NCBI GenBank assembly: GCA_014905825.1
Contig: JACGCN010000016.1
Coordinates: 310,001-374,000, forward strand
DNA length: 64,000 nt
From: Lyophyllum atratum
Lineage: Eukaryota > Basidiomycota > Agaricomycetes > Agaricales > Lyophyllaceae
Reading direction: 5' to 3'
Below the pieces are notes generated by a model that was given only the letters and a program-made list of their open reading frames with translations, was not told the DNA's origin and ran no database searches. Positions 12,426 to 24,707 of this stretch are shown one piece after another. Within the stretch, counting starts at the first letter, position 1; each line of letters opens with the position of its first letter. Position numbers and translations under genes: made by a program.

Positions 12426-12929
12426 TTATGCACAGCCTTATAGAATTATGATACTGTATTATCTCTTGTGTCTCTTCCCTATAAATCATTAAGTGTCTTG
12501 CAGACCGCCTGTATCAATAATTTTGGGTTGGTCGCAATTCCATAAAGGGTCATGTATATAATCAGTGTAGTAATTTTCCTGGGCCAGACCAACAAGCCTC
12601 CGTAGTCTTGGCGACCCTTCCCGCTCCTATTGCCTAAAGTAGCCCATACGGGCCATACCTAGACTCGTAGAGGGAACGGTTGCCGGTCTCGTCCATACCC
12701 AGACTGTATTCCGTCTCACCTAGAATTCAATCGAGCGGGGTCCAGGAAAGCCGACGACAGTCGGGCCGCAAGGTGCCGAAGTGAATCAGCCAATGTAGTG
12801 CTAAATTTATCCTCCTCCGTCATGCTTATTGCCACTAAAGCAATTATAGCATTGGAAATTTCGAGATATGATATACATACCCAGGGCGTCAGTATCACAA
12901 ACTTCCGCGCCCCCTTCCCGACTGCTCTT

Positions 12930-13866
12930 ATGGCTTCTTTGCCTCTCGGTGCGTGGCGAAAGTTCTCGAAAGTTCTCCAGCTCATTGCCTGATTTCCACA
13001 CCTTCCAGAACTTCAAGCACAACAGCTCAAAGCCAATGGCAACTCGCATTTCGCCTCGGGTCATTACTTGGACGCAGCCAATGTATACACCCACATCATG
13101 CAGACATGTTCCGCCCACGTCAATCCGGAATTGATCAGGACGATACGCTGCAATCGTGCAGCATGTTATAACGAGCTTGGTGAGTGGGGCGTTCAAGGAA
13201 TGATCTACAGAGTCAACAGGTATGCACACAGAGAGATATCAACAAGCCGCGGAAGATTGCGCGCTTGTACTCGCGGACCGTTGCTCCCCACTTTCCAGGC
13301 CGATCACCCTTAAAGCCCATCTCCGACTCGCTCGTAGCTTACACGGGCTTGGAGATCTCGAACGGGCCACCATGGAACTCGATAAATTCAGGGCGTTAAA
13401 CGGGAAGTCACAAGCGTCGGAATTGAGCCTCAGAGTCCGAATATTGCAAGACCAGGTGGCGCAGGATAGCGTCGCTGAGGACCAATGTGGATTGGCCACC
13501 CGCTTGTTGCATTATGTCGTTCGCACCAGTCGTCCTGCTCCCATAGTGATCGACGATCAAGTACCCACTGTGCTCTGCTCGACCAACCCTCCTCGAATCC
13601 CTACCAACGCATTTCTGACCCACCTCGTCCAGAAATACGATCAGCGCATTATGCACTCTCATGAATGGACGTGTTGGAAGTGCCCGGCCAAGGCGGAGAG
13701 CATGGTGCATACTCCATGTGCCTATTTTCATCTTGAGGAGCCTGTGGTGGTAGACCTCGCTCAACCCATCTGCATCCACGGCGGAGAATGCGAGCAACAG
13801 GCGAGGGCGCTCATGGCAGGCCAAATGGCGAAGTTATCGGCGAGGTCGGCGTCGAAAGTGGCATAG
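12930..13866 (+). CDS. TPR protein with C-terminal Cys-rich domain
   Basis: Exons 12930-12948, 13009-13179 and 13220-13866 give 278 aa. Residues ~8-115 contain TPR-like helical pairs: LQAQQLKANGNSHFASGHY, RTIRCNRAACYNELG, YQQAAEDCALVLADR, LKAHLRLARSLHGLGD. The C-terminal ~60 residues carry WTCWKCPAKAES...HTPC...ICIHGGECEQQAR, a set of Cys/His residues consistent with a zinc-binding module. Domain order resembles TPR/MYND-like adaptor proteins of basidiomycetes, but I cannot name it. The last intron has an alternative in-frame acceptor at 13210 that would add three residues. Confidence 0.7.
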
Positions 13867-14240
13867 AAGTGGGTGACATCGAGGAAACACGAAATTCAAA
13901 TCATTGTACAATACATCAGCATCATACGCACGGACACCACAGAGCATCATCACATCAACAAGTGTATCAGACTTTCCCTAGTTGTATCATTTAGAACATG
14001 TATAGCGCACCTTAACGTTTCAGCTGCGTTGACAGGCACCACCGATGGCAGGAAATCAAGCGCCGCAGGCGTTCTATAGTAGGTTTTGAACGCATCTTTT
14101 TTGAAACTGGAACCAGAAGATAGTAAGTCAGATAATTTTTGTCAATCAGAGGTTGTCGAATGAACCATATTTTAACTCGAGTGTCAATAAACACTCAATA
14201 CTAACAATGAGCGTCGACGAAGACTATTGGTGTGCTAAAA

Positions 14241-14273
14241 GGCTGTATACTAGCGACTGGTTAGTATACAGCC
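14241..14273. repeat. perfect 12-bp hairpin between convergent genes
   Basis: GGCTGTATACTA (14241-14252) and its exact reverse complement (14262-14273) flank a 9-nt loop. It lies between the 3' ends of the TPR gene and the convergent kinase-like gene, so it could act in transcript 3' ends or be a remnant of a small inverted-repeat element. The rest of 13867-14455 shows nothing recognisable. Confidence 0.7.
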
Positions 14274-14455
14274 GGCGCTCGCGGTCCATCATCGACACAT
14301 AAAAAGCTAGAGAAACACCAAACACAGGAGGAGTACAGATAGCCTCATGGATGCATCTCGTTGGATCTTCAAAATGTGATTGCAAAGCCTGGTGATGCAG
14401 AGATACTTGCATATGACCCTGATATCCATGCGTCGTCGATACATTCTAATATCTA

Positions 14456-15301
14456 TCAATCTTCTCGTACTTTATAGCCGCCCCGGAAACTTGGGTCCTC
14501 CAAGCTTGCCTGGAGGGTGTTCATCTCGTCTTCGAGCTCCTGGGGCGAACACTTCCTCGCGAACTCAAAGTCTACTAAAACCACGTCGCCGTGCCCTTCC
14601 CGCACAAGAAAGTTATGTTTATTGATGTCGCCAGACTTGATCCCAAGCTCATGCAATCGCCCCAATGCCTTCCTGCAGCTCTCGAGGTCTCCTGGCCCCG
14701 CGGTCCTCGCATCTTGTACCCACTCAGCAGCGAACCCAACCACGCGCCCATCTTTCCCCTCGGTAATATGGCCGAGAAACTTGGGGCCGACACCGCTATC
14801 ATGGAGGCTTTCATAGGCAGCCGTCTCGGTGATCATGTTACCGATTTGCCAAGGCCAAACGGCGATTTTGGTAAGAACGGGCTTGCCGTCATTAAGCTCG
14901 GGGTGCGTTCGAATGCGAACTCCTTGCCTGACGTGTTCGCCGCGTGCGAAGTCCAGCTCGTTCAGCTTCACTGGATGCCAGAGGTTTTCCACCCCGGCAT
15001 AGGACACTGTCTCTGTCTTGACGAAGGCAGCTTCGCCTGTTTCGCGATCCTTGGCCACATGGCCTTGGTTCCAGTCTCCGGATGGAAGAGGTGGGAGGAG
15101 CTCGGGGAGCAGGATGGGCTCGAAGGTCCAGTCAATCTCCTCCCCGGCCAAAAGCGCTTCTGGCGCTACGGTCACGTATTTGATGTAGCTCCCGTCGACG
15201 AGGAAGCGGTAATCGCTGTCAGCCTGAAAGATCGCGTCCCGCGGCGTGACGAGACACTCGAGGAGCCGGACGTTGGCATTTTTTGGTTTGGAAACGTTCA
15301 T
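14456..15301 (-). CDS. small protein kinase-like protein
   Basis: A single-exon 281-codon ORF. The C-terminal half holds kinase-like landmarks: LGRLHELGIKSGDINKHNFLV (catalytic loop with Asp and the downstream Asn) and DVVLVDFEFAR (DFG-like, with Glu for Gly). The N-terminal half (residues 1-130) contains YIKYVTVAPEALL and a possible nucleotide-binding segment AAFVKTETVS, but no classical Gly-rich loop. It ends at YKVRED. Such compact kinase-like genes are common in mushroom genomes and their substrates are unknown. The plus-strand ORF over the same bases is a shadow. Confidence 0.72.
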   Translation of the reverse strand: MNVSKPKNANVRLLECLVTPRDAIFQADSDYRFLVDGSYIKYVTVAPEALLAGEEIDWTFEPILLPELLPPLPSGDWNQGHVAKDRETGEAAFVKTETVSYAGVENLWHPVKLNELDFARGEHVRQGVRIRTHPELNDGKPVLTKIAVWPWQIGNMITETAAYESLHDSGVGPKFLGHITEGKDGRVVGFAAEWVQDARTAGPGDLESCRKALGRLHELGIKSGDINKHNFLVREGHGDVVLVDFEFARKCSPQELEDEMNTLQASLEDPSFRGGYKVRED

Positions 15302-16250
15302 GGTGCAAAGGGTCTCGAGACCGTAGATGACAAGAGAGCGAGACGAGTGCGTGGTCGGCCAAGAGAGTGCTTTGGATGCAAAATATAGCTGTATAGCTTG
15401 ACTCCTTGAGACGATGGTAACAGACTTTGCCGGTGCGATGGGTCAAGAACTTTTAGTACTGGGAGCCAAAAAATTGGCTGGGTCTTGGGAAGGGAGAGAC
15501 AGCAGCGTGAGACGATGAATTACGATAGTCGCCTTGAGGCACCACGAGCTCGTGCCTTGGACAGCGGAAACTCTCAGGACGCCCACGTCGGAGAGTTCTG
15601 AGCATTATGCATAGACGCCCGGGACCTTTTTGAAAACCTGACGTTGAGAAGTACGCTGTGCAGTGATATATCTTGCCCGAGTATGCCTTTTGATGGAGTT
15701 AACCAAGAGTTAACAACGCTCAGCCAGCCTGTCGTGCCATAGCCAGATTGAGCATTCTGCTGCATTGCATCGTGTCAATCCCGTGTCGTATGCTTGGAAA
15801 CATTGAATCCGATTCAACAACATAACGAGTTCAACAAGATAACGAAGGGGATGAAGTTGAAGGTGAAGGCTGGGTGAAGGTGTTAAGGTGTTAGTAGTAG
15901 TACCAAGGACGACACGCCCAAATTGGTTGAGGCATCAAAATACCAACAAACTCGAACAAGCTGCCGCGTCCACCGTGGCCAACCTCTGCAGGCCCTCAAG
16001 ATCCAGAACTCGCGCAGGCCTCGTTTCTATCGCGCAGCGACCGGAGAATCATAATATGTGAGATCACAGCTTTCAGGATGTGTCCTTACTTCGACATATG
16101 GCCCCTGAACATGGTCTCTTTCAGAATTATTTCACGAATTACCGCAAGACTCCTCCGCGACGACTTCTTTCTGCCCTTAGCTTGTGGGGAGGGTCAAAAT
16201 TCTCCAGGAAATCAATAAAATCACTCACAGAATCAGTTTCTACGTCTGAA
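15302..16250. other. divergent intergenic region, kinase-like gene / dhc1
   Basis: About 950 bp between divergent starts. No additional gene recognised. A possible 5'-UTR intron acceptor (CACAG at about 16226-16230) precedes the dhc1 start. Confidence 0.4.
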
Positions 16251-19200
16251 ATGGATGTCATTACGAATGGGCTACCTAATGGCTCTGCGAATCACGATAC
16301 ACCTGCGGAACCTGTGGCCCTCTTCGATGCGGGGATATTTCGCTCGTACCTGCTTGCCCTGCTGCCTCCGGTCATTGGTGCCCTGCCAGAAGAGCTTCAC
16401 GCTCTGTTTGACGAGGAATTCGATGAGAAGGTAGCGCGGTTTGCGACGGATGGTGGGTCGTCAATATACGTCGTCAAAGTCAAGGAGGAATCAGAAGGTG
16501 TGTATTCGCGTCGTTTTCAATCGCTAGTGACTGAACAAGATATAGATGATTCCTCGCCAACCTATGTGTACCATCTCACGCCTCACCTCGCATACCACTC
16601 TTCGCATGTGACGACACTCGCTCTGATCAAACGCGGTCCTACGCTCGACCCCTTAACCCCCCTTGCGTCGCAACTTCATATATTAAACCTGTTTGGTGGC
16701 GAGGAAACACCCTATGAAGGATTGCACGCCGTAGTGAGCTGTGGTGTCAAGCCTTGGTTCGATGCATTTGTGGGAGCTCGTGCAGGAGGGCGGGATGGTG
16801 ATACCAGGATGGGTGAGTTGCATCTACCTCTCGACTATTCCTGCGATCTCATGTATCATAGGTATTCCGATGACGAAGAAAAAGTTTGCTGAGCTGGAAC
16901 TTTCTCTTCTCCACTTGCAGCAGAACGTCGAAATCCCCGAAACGCACCTCGTCGTCCACCCCATCATCCAGCGAGCAGTCGAACAGGCTCTGGCCTCCAA
17001 TACCCCTCCAAACATCAACAATATACCAGCACACCTTCTCAACGACAGTACCTTCTTGAACTCCCTGCACGGACACGTCAACTCGTGGATTAAAGCCATC
17101 CAGGCTGTCACGAAGCTGACTCGAGACGTCGTTTCAGGGACGGCTTCGCAGGAGATCAACTTCTGGCTCAGTTTGGAGCGCGCTTTGGATGGGATTGAGG
17201 CACAGCTACGGAGCGACGAGGTCAACATGGTGATCAGCTGCCTACGAAACGCGAAACGGTTCCGCGCAACGGTCAGTTTCATCGCAGACACAGGCCTCAA
17301 GGATGCCACGGACCTAGGTGAGTCGTAACATCTGCCACACATATCGTGATACCAACGCGTCTCTAGTGCACAAGTACAACCAACTTATGAAGGACTTCCC
17401 CCTCAACGAACTCCTCTCCGCCACCGACCTCGACAAAATCCAAGAATCACTCGCCCTCATCTTCGGCCACATCAACCGCAAACTCAAACTTTCACCCTAC
17501 CCAATCCGCCGCGCCCTCCCCCTCGTCGAAGCCATCTCCCGCGACTTCAACGACCAGCTCCTCCGTATCCTCACCTCGCAGCGCCTCCCCTACACGCCGT
17601 ATGAGACGTTCGACAGGCTCCTCGCGCAGACGATGAACATCTTCAGGACATGGGACGATTTGATCAAGGAGTTCACCATTATTGCGCGTGAGGCGATCAA
17701 GAAGCGCTCGGAGAGGTTCATCCCGATCAAGGTTGTACCCGCACATGCGAAGCTGCAGGAACGCACGCGGTATCTCAGGGATTGGCGGAAGCAGCACGAA
17801 CAGCTTGCTGTGATGACGGGGCCGACGAAAGGATTGGGGGGTGTCGGTATGGATGTGGGGGGTATGGATATGGAGGAGGAGGTCAAGGAGGCGTATGAGG
17901 TCATCAAAAGAATCGACGTTTTGGATGTGTCAGTTGGTGCGTTAGTCCTCTATTGTCTTTGCAGACGTGTGTGTTAACTCGTATTAGAGGGCACCGAAAT
18001 CTGGGTCGCGGCAGAGAACGCTTATAACGAGCGGGTCTCGCGGGTGGAGAACCAGATCATTGCGCGGTTACGTGACAGACTTGGGACGGCAAGGAATGCG
18101 AATGAGATGTTCCGAGTTTTCTCAAAGTTCAACGCTTTGTTCGTGCGACCGAAGGTCCGCAGGTTCCACTCGCCTATGACCAGTTTTTAACGATGTTACT
18201 TAGATTCGCGGTGCTATCCAAGAGTACCAGACACAGCTCATCGACTCCGTGAAGGAAGACATCAAGCACCTGCATGACAAGGTACATTCTATAGCACCCC
18301 AATGAACCAATGCTCACCCCCCAACAGTTCAAAACGCAATACCGATTCTCAGAAGCCTACCATATGTCGCAAATGCGCGACCTCCCTCCCATCGCCGGCG
18401 CCATCATCTGGGCGCGACAAATCGAGCGACAGCTCCTGACATACATGAAGCGCGTCGAAGACGTGCTCGGGAAGGGCTGGGAGCTCTATGCGGAGGGCCA
18501 GAAACTCCAGTCCGAGAGTACCGCGTTCCGGAAGAAGCTCGACACCCGCCCGGTATACGACGCATGGCTGCACGACATCAACCGGCGGAACATGGGCGTC
18601 GACGGGCGCCTCTTCGAGATCGTGCGCCTGCGCGGCGGCGGGTTCCAGCTCGCGGTGAACTTCGACCCGCAGATCATCACGCTGTTCAAGGAGGTGCGGA
18701 ATCTGCTGTGGCTGAACTTCCAGGTGCCGCATGCGATTACGAATATGGCGAAGGACGCGAAGAAGGTGTATCCGCATGCGGTGAGCTTGATGGAGACGGT
18801 GAGGACGTATGGGCAGACGTTGGATTTGGTGGAGAGTAATAAGGGGATTGAGTGGTTGGTTGCGGAGTATAGGAATGAGTCGCAGAGGATGATTACGAAA
18901 GGTGTGTTTTGGTTGTGGTCAGGGTCGAGATGGGGCTAATGGTTTGTAGGCATGAACATCCGCTGGGATTATTTCGTGAACCAGTATGATACCACCCGGT
19001 ATGTCTCGAGTGCTGATGGACGGGATAATCGGCATATCCAGTTCGTTCGGGAGTTTGCCAGCATCGTTTCAGTTCTCCAGGTGAGACATTTTTTGACCCT
19101 TGCTCGTGCATAAAATAATCAATCTTTTATGCTAGGATAAAACCAACAGCGTCATCGACTTGTACAAGGACATCCTGAGGGCTGTCGAGGATCTTGCAAC

Positions 19201-20366
19201 GTGCTCATACACAACCGAGGCTTTCTCCGAATTATTAGCCAAGGTTCAGGCTGCTGTACGTTACCTTATTCATATATGCGTCTGTCTCTGCTCATGCTAT
19301 CAATGCAGATTGATAGACTGAATCTGGAGGGCTACGCTAATCTGGAATATTGGGTCGCAGAACTGGACAAGAAGATCGAAGGCATCCTCCTGCAGCGCCT
19401 GACACATATTATTCAGGTGTGGTGTACGGAGTTTGACCGTGTTGACGATGGAGACACCAGGCGCGATACCCTTCCCCTGCGTGATATTACCAACAAACGT
19501 CGTGGTGACAAGCGCATGAAAGAAGAGAAGGTATGTGGTGGCGTGCCCCCTCCGTGACGTAGTTCTGATGATTTCGAATGAACAGTTCTTGGAAGGCAAT
19601 ATGACATTAAAACCGATCGTGCACGAGATCAGGATACAAAATCAAGTTATCTTTTTGGATCCACCAATAGAGTATGCTCGCTCTACTTGGGTCAAGCAGC
19701 TGCATGATTGGCTAGGTGCGTTCTATCTCCTTCGTTCTTAGACGTTCTCTCCTGACGGTCACTGTAACGTCAGGTGTTGTGTGCCGTCTACGTCGGATCC
19801 AAAGCTCTCGTTACGAAATTGGGCTGCAAATGCAAGGAGCAACTGTGTCAGAAACAAATTACACATCGCTCGTCCGTGACCATACTTATCCTTCTGACCA
19901 TCTCCATCTAACAATTTCTTTGCTCTAGCTCACCCGCTTCACGGACAACACTCTCGAACGGCCCTTCGCCCTGATCGAGATCAAAGTCCAGCAGCTCAAA
20001 GACTACGTCGGAAAATGGCTGCAATTCCAGTCGCTCTGGGACCTCGAGGCCGAATACGTATTCAACCGCCTCGGCGACTCGCTCGCAAACTGGCAACAAC
20101 TCTTGACAGAAATCAAAAAAGCGCGGTCGACGTTTGATACCTCCGATACCCAAAAGTCCTTCGGCGTGTGTGTCATTGATTACGAGCAGGTTCAGTCAAG
20201 GGTGAACGCGAAGTACGATGCGTGGCAGCGCGATATCCTCAGCAGGTTCGGCGTGAAGCTGGGCAACGCGATGAAGGAGATGCATGCGTCGATTCTCAAG
20301 TCCAGAAACGAGCTGGAGCACCATTCGATAGAGGGCCTGGTTGGCGGGTCCGCCCGGAGGTTCTGA
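16251..20366 (+). CDS. dhc1: cytoplasmic dynein heavy chain, separate tail (N-terminal) polypeptide
   Basis: Thirteen exons (16251-16497, 16546-16812, 16862-17317, 17367-17936, 17988-18154, 18204-18281, 18328-18901, 18950-19080, 19136-19255, 19309-19530, 19586-19715, 19774-19871, 19929-20366), all in phase, give 1165 aa. The sequence is recognisably the dynein heavy chain tail: [71 protein letters not shown], and near the end the segment running up to [11 protein letters not shown]. It then stops at [10 protein letters not shown], before the linker and all six AAA modules of a ~4600-aa conventional chain. No motor gene follows. In Schizophyllum commune and other Agaricomycetes the chain is known to be split into Dhc1 (tail, dimerisation) and Dhc2 (motor), so the stop is expected rather than a truncation. 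The tail binds intermediate and light intermediate chains and dimerises; Dhc2 must be supplied from another locus. Several long exons show the C-to-G third-position shift. Confidence 0.93.
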
Positions 20367-21402
20367 TTGTATTTCTTTTCCCCCTCGTTCTTTTTATTCC
20401 ATCAGTTTTTTTTCTTCCCAGTCCACGACACGAATACCCTCAGTCACTCGTTTAGCTCATGATTATGTCTCCCTGCAATTTCCTCATTACGCAACGTGTA
20501 TTGGATCTAGTACTTCTCGAATTAATATCCTCTTAATCCTCATCTGCTAGAAACAAAATCGTTCTTGACATCGTTCCCTACATCGCCTTCGATCGTAGGT
20601 TCCGCAGTCGTCTTCACACCAAGCCAGTAGCCTCTGTACCAAGCAAGCGCAAATGGTCCGTGCGCTGTTACATAAACTATATAAGCAACTCCCCATCATT
20701 TCGTTTCTTCATCTCTTGTGCTCGGGCATGTACTGTCGTCAGTGAGGTTTTTACCGAGACACAGTTTTTTGCTGATTGCAAATTATACATCCGAACCCAT
20801 CTGTTAGCTTCGGCTTTCAGTAATTTTTGGAACCCTATTACGTTCTTTTTCCTGGTGACAACATTCATTGAATGTTTGAAGGGGCTGGGCGCATAGTTTA
20901 GATCAATAAAATTGTTTGACTTCGAATGACCTGTTTTGTGATCTGAGCTGAGATGAGTTTTGGGACTACTTGAAAAGCAACAACTTGGAGGAGGGATGTC
21001 GTAGCATGATCTCCTTGGGCTGCATTGTGCGGCCTATTCATCCACTAGTCTAGTCCATGAAGGGTCCAGTCTGCGAAGGCCGTGGTAGTGGCGTTCTACT
21101 ACTACTTCCTACACCATCACTTGGATTCGACAACGAAACAATGTTGATGAGCCATGTTTGTCACCTTGTTTCGCAATTATGAAATTTATGTTGCTGAGAG
21201 CGTAATTTCTATGGGAATAAGCACGGCTAATTTTTATGCTTATCATAACTTATGGATTCTATATGGTTTTCACATAGTTTTCGGGTTGGGACTAGGCTGT
21301 TTTCCAGCATTAACGATCGATGTGAAATGTGTGCTTGGCTTTCAGCTGCCTTTTTGGATCAGCCCATTTTCGGTTTCACTCGACAGTTGCTTCGGCAGGG
21401 GA
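20367..21402. other. intergenic, increasingly AT-rich
   Basis: About 1 kb with no recognisable gene between the dhc1 stop and the palindromic element. Short ORFs (62-91 codons) have no domain signals. Confidence 0.4.
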
Positions 21403-22217
21403 CACTGGGTGCAAATGACCATATATTGAGGGAAAAAATCTTGATTATATTGTGAAGGTCCTCTTTATATAATACAACCATATTCAGCAGTCATATTGTG
21501 TAATTATTTTGAATTTCTTTCCATTTTGACCATATGAAATATAGTGGACAAATTCATCATATTTTCTGGAAAGAAATTTTGAATACATTCACAATATTTC
21601 AAGTGTATAGTTAAGCCATATATTTTGGAAATAGAATATATTTCTTCTGAATTTTCTCATGACAGATATCATGAAAGTATATATCATATCTTTAGCATAA
21701 ATTTGGTGGCCAAATGTAAAAAAAGAATCCAATATTTTCACAATTTAATTGATTAAGAATTCAAAATATATTCAGAATATCTTGCACCTGCTCATCACTT
21801 ATGCCCGTTTTTGTCAACATTGCTCAAAATGGACTTGAAGTATTGTGAAATAAGTTTGAAATATCAATCAATCAAATTGTGAAAATGTGGTGAAGATTTT
21901 CTAAATTTGGTCACAGAATTTATGCTGAAAATATGAAATATACTTTCATGATATCTGTCATGAGAAAATCAAGAACAAATGTATTCTATTTCTAAAATAT
22001 ATGGCTTAACTATACACTGGAAATATTGTGAATATATTCAAAATTTCTTTCCAGAAAATATGATGAATTTGTCCACTATATTTCATATGGTCAAAATAGA
22101 AAGAAATTCAAAATAAATACATAATATGACTGCTCAACATGGTTGTATTATATAAAGGGGACCTTCACAATATAATCAAGATTTTTCTCATCAATATATT
22201 GTCATTTGCACCCAGTG
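21403..22217. mobile_element. 815-bp near-palindromic element with CACTG termini (CACTA-type MITE candidate)
   Basis: The left end CACTGGGTGCAAATGA (21403-21418) has its exact reverse complement at 22202-22217. Homology of the two arms continues inward with small differences almost to the centre, for example GGACAAATTCATCATATTTT on the left against its complement near 22050-22075, and ATTTTCACAATTT near 21737 against AAATTGTGAAAAT near 21874. An unpaired core of roughly 60-70 bp lies near 21780-21840. The trinucleotide GGA stands immediately outside both ends, consistent with a 3-bp target duplication. CACT(A/G) termini plus a 3-bp duplication are characteristic of the CACTA/EnSpm group. No transposase ORF is inside, so it would be non-autonomous. 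The interior is much more AT-rich than its surroundings. Confidence 0.85.
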
Positions 22218-23539
22218 GGAGGGTCATAAATCATATTTGCATATGTACAGTTGTATAATACACACATCATTGAAGCCTGAAGGCGAGTGATGGGACAGAG
22301 AAGAGGAGAGCAAACCTCGAGCAAACCTGATATGAGGCTTACACGTCAGATTAGCATCTGGTCACCTCCGCGCTTACAACTTGCCCTTGACAGCATCCAC
22401 AGTCCATACACGGCATTGAGAGCGACATCGCCTGCGGCCGGCCAGTCTGATAAGTCGTCGTGAATCGTTACGTCGGAAGTGTCGCACCCTTGCGAGCACC
22501 CATGGCCCATGTCCAGCACCAACGTCGACGTCGCTGGCAGCCGGTCAGTCTCGTAAGTCGTCGTAAATTGTCGTCTTGATAGAGGCGTCGCAACGATCAT
22601 TATCCCGAAACAAAAGCGAGCTCGAGTGCGCGACCCCGCAGCAAGGAGAATGTCGCGCTAGAATTCGGTGGCTTGATAGGATGTTCGTCCTGCAGGGCAG
22701 ACGTTGGGGTTCCAAGAGAAGGTTTGCTCATTGTAGTGAAGGACGGGTCGATGGGCATAGGGTTCGGACATGCTATCTTCGACGAAGTGACACTTGCGGT
22801 ACATGGCAGCTCGTCCGAGGTGGAGGTGACGTGAACAAAAGCATGGGACCAGCTTCGGTATCATCGCGACCAGAAGGGGAGAGTCGATTCAGAAATCAGA
22901 GGGAGGAGGTGTGCGATAAGAAGTGTTGCGCGAATGGCATTGGGAGAAGGGATGTTGAAGCGAAGTTCTCCAAAATCGTCCCAAGTACAAGTCAAACCAT
23001 CACGTGCAAAACGTTCGACGCTTGGACCAGTGCAGGCAAGGTTGTTTTGAGGCGGTCACAATGCCAGATTCCGCATTGAAGTATGGTGGAATTGATGTTA
23101 TCGACACAGTATCGAAAATATGTACAGGTGTTGCGGAAACATGCTGGGATCAATATGGTTCCCAGGATCATCCAACAATACGGAATCTATGCTCCGCCAG
23201 CAAGGACATTAGGCTGATGGTGTTGTTCATTTGATGTTGGCTTTCGGCAGCAAAGAATCTATCAAAATTCCAAACGGTGGTGTAGAGTCTGCTGACCGAA
23301 TTATTGATTTCTGCGATGGTAATGCAGGCCTCCGAACATGTGGTGCCGTACGCAGAGTCACAGCCAATCACAGCGAGCGCTCAGTGTGACAAAAATGTTT
23401 TTTACCAACTGCTGTACTATCCACGACCGTTTGCAGAGCACCATTCGACCGTGCTTGCTACTCTCTGTACCATCGCCAATACATCGCGTCCCATCCCGCA
23501 ACCCTTTCCACGCGCTGGACTCGGTCAGTCTAGCCAATC
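22218..23539. other. gene-poor region with a duplicated segment
   Basis: No convincing gene. A 167-codon plus-strand ORF (22576-23079) has no domain and atypical composition. A minus-strand frame around 23168-23371 (residues like CDSAYGTTCSEACITIAE) looks protein-like but has no continuation I can support. Confidence 0.3.
22423..22592 (+). repeat. imperfect ~103-bp tandem duplication
   Basis: The block starting CGACATCGCCTGCGGCCGG at 22423 recurs as CGACGTCGCTGGCAGCCGG at 22526, followed in both by CAGTCT..TAAGTCGTCGT and ending in GTCGCA. The second copy is partial and diverged. Confidence 0.55.
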
Positions 23540-24707
23540 ATGTCAACATTTATCCCACCAGAACTCTCCGACCGGATTATTGACCACTGCCACGACGATA
23601 AAGCAACCCTCCGAAGCTGCCACAGTGTATGTAAGGATTGGGCTGCAGCCAGCAGATATCACCTCTTCTCTTCCGTTGCTCTTAACTCTGAGAACATGTC
23701 CTTTTTTCTTGATTTGCTGGAATCGCCATCAGGTATATCGGTGGGACATTTGGTCACGAATCTCAAACTTCAACCATACCTTGATTATCTATACCTTCTG
23801 GAGGCCATGCCAATACTTACCCAGCATCTCCGCCCTCGTTCCCTTACCCTCATGGTCGATACCACGATTAGTTATCAGGACCGTCTTGGGATATATCGAT
23901 ATCGGGACGATCTGACTCCGTTTCATGGCTGTTTTCCCACCCTGTTATCCCTTAACCTCGATATAGTCTGTGGCACCTTCCTGCAGATGGTCGAGCTTGT
24001 AGCATCATTTCCCTTACTGGAGGAGCTGACAATAGACCGCCCATGCTGGATGCTCGAAAGCAAAGAGACGCCACCCCAATGTCTAGCCTTGCCCAGACAA
24101 ATCCATGAATTGACTGTCCTTGGCGGAAAAGCACGCCTTTTCCGATGGCTATCCCAGCATCATCCACCACTCCATCTTGCAAGACTTATCCTAGACTTGA
24201 GGACTACCTTCAACTGGAAACTAGATTCTAAGTTCATCAATGCCTTTCTTCGAAGCATTGGCAGGTCTTTGCAACACTTGACCTTGCGCGCATTCGATAG
24301 AGCTGGTACGAAAGGTCTCTGAAACTCTGTATGGCATCGTACACTAACCTAAGGGTCGGTATCTAGCCTCGCTGCTGGGCCACATCAACCTCGTCCATCT
24401 TCACGACCTTCGCTCGATCAAAATTGAAGCGTCGGAAAACGTAGTGCCGATCGTACTGCGTCTTCTCTCACAACTCAGCTCCACGTCACCAGTAGAGGAG
24501 GTCGAGTTTTCACCATCGTTTAGCGAGGCCAACGAGGACCATTGGCGCGAGCTGGGCCTCCTTTTGGAAGGACCCCGCTTCAATAGCCTCCGGCGGGTCA
24601 TACTGAACGTTAAAGAGCAGCATATCTACCTGATCCCAACCATCCACTCTCTTCGTAGTATCATGTGGGTTAGAGATGAGATGGGTGTAGCCCGTCGATT
24701 TTTTTAA
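23540..24707 (+). CDS. F-box protein
   Basis: Exons 23540-24305 and 24367-24707 give 368 aa. The protein starts directly with an F-box-like motif (MSTFIPPELSDRIIDHCHDD, then SCHSVCKDWAAASRYHLFSS), followed by Leu-rich segments (FPTLLSLNLDIVCGTFL, VASFPLLEELTIDRP, LARLILDLRTTF, SLQHLTLRAFD). This short form, with the F-box at the extreme N-terminus and about 350-400 aa in total, is abundant in Agaricomycetes. Presumed SCF substrate receptor; target unknown. It stands alone in a repeat-rich stretch. Confidence 0.82.

Noticed and set aside
14591..15388. Plus-strand 265-codon ORF
   Set aside because: Lies opposite the kinase-like gene, which has recognisable catalytic motifs; the plus frame has none.
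22576..23079. 167-codon ORF in the repeat-rich gap
   Set aside because: No domain, no splice context, unusual composition; chance ORF more likely.
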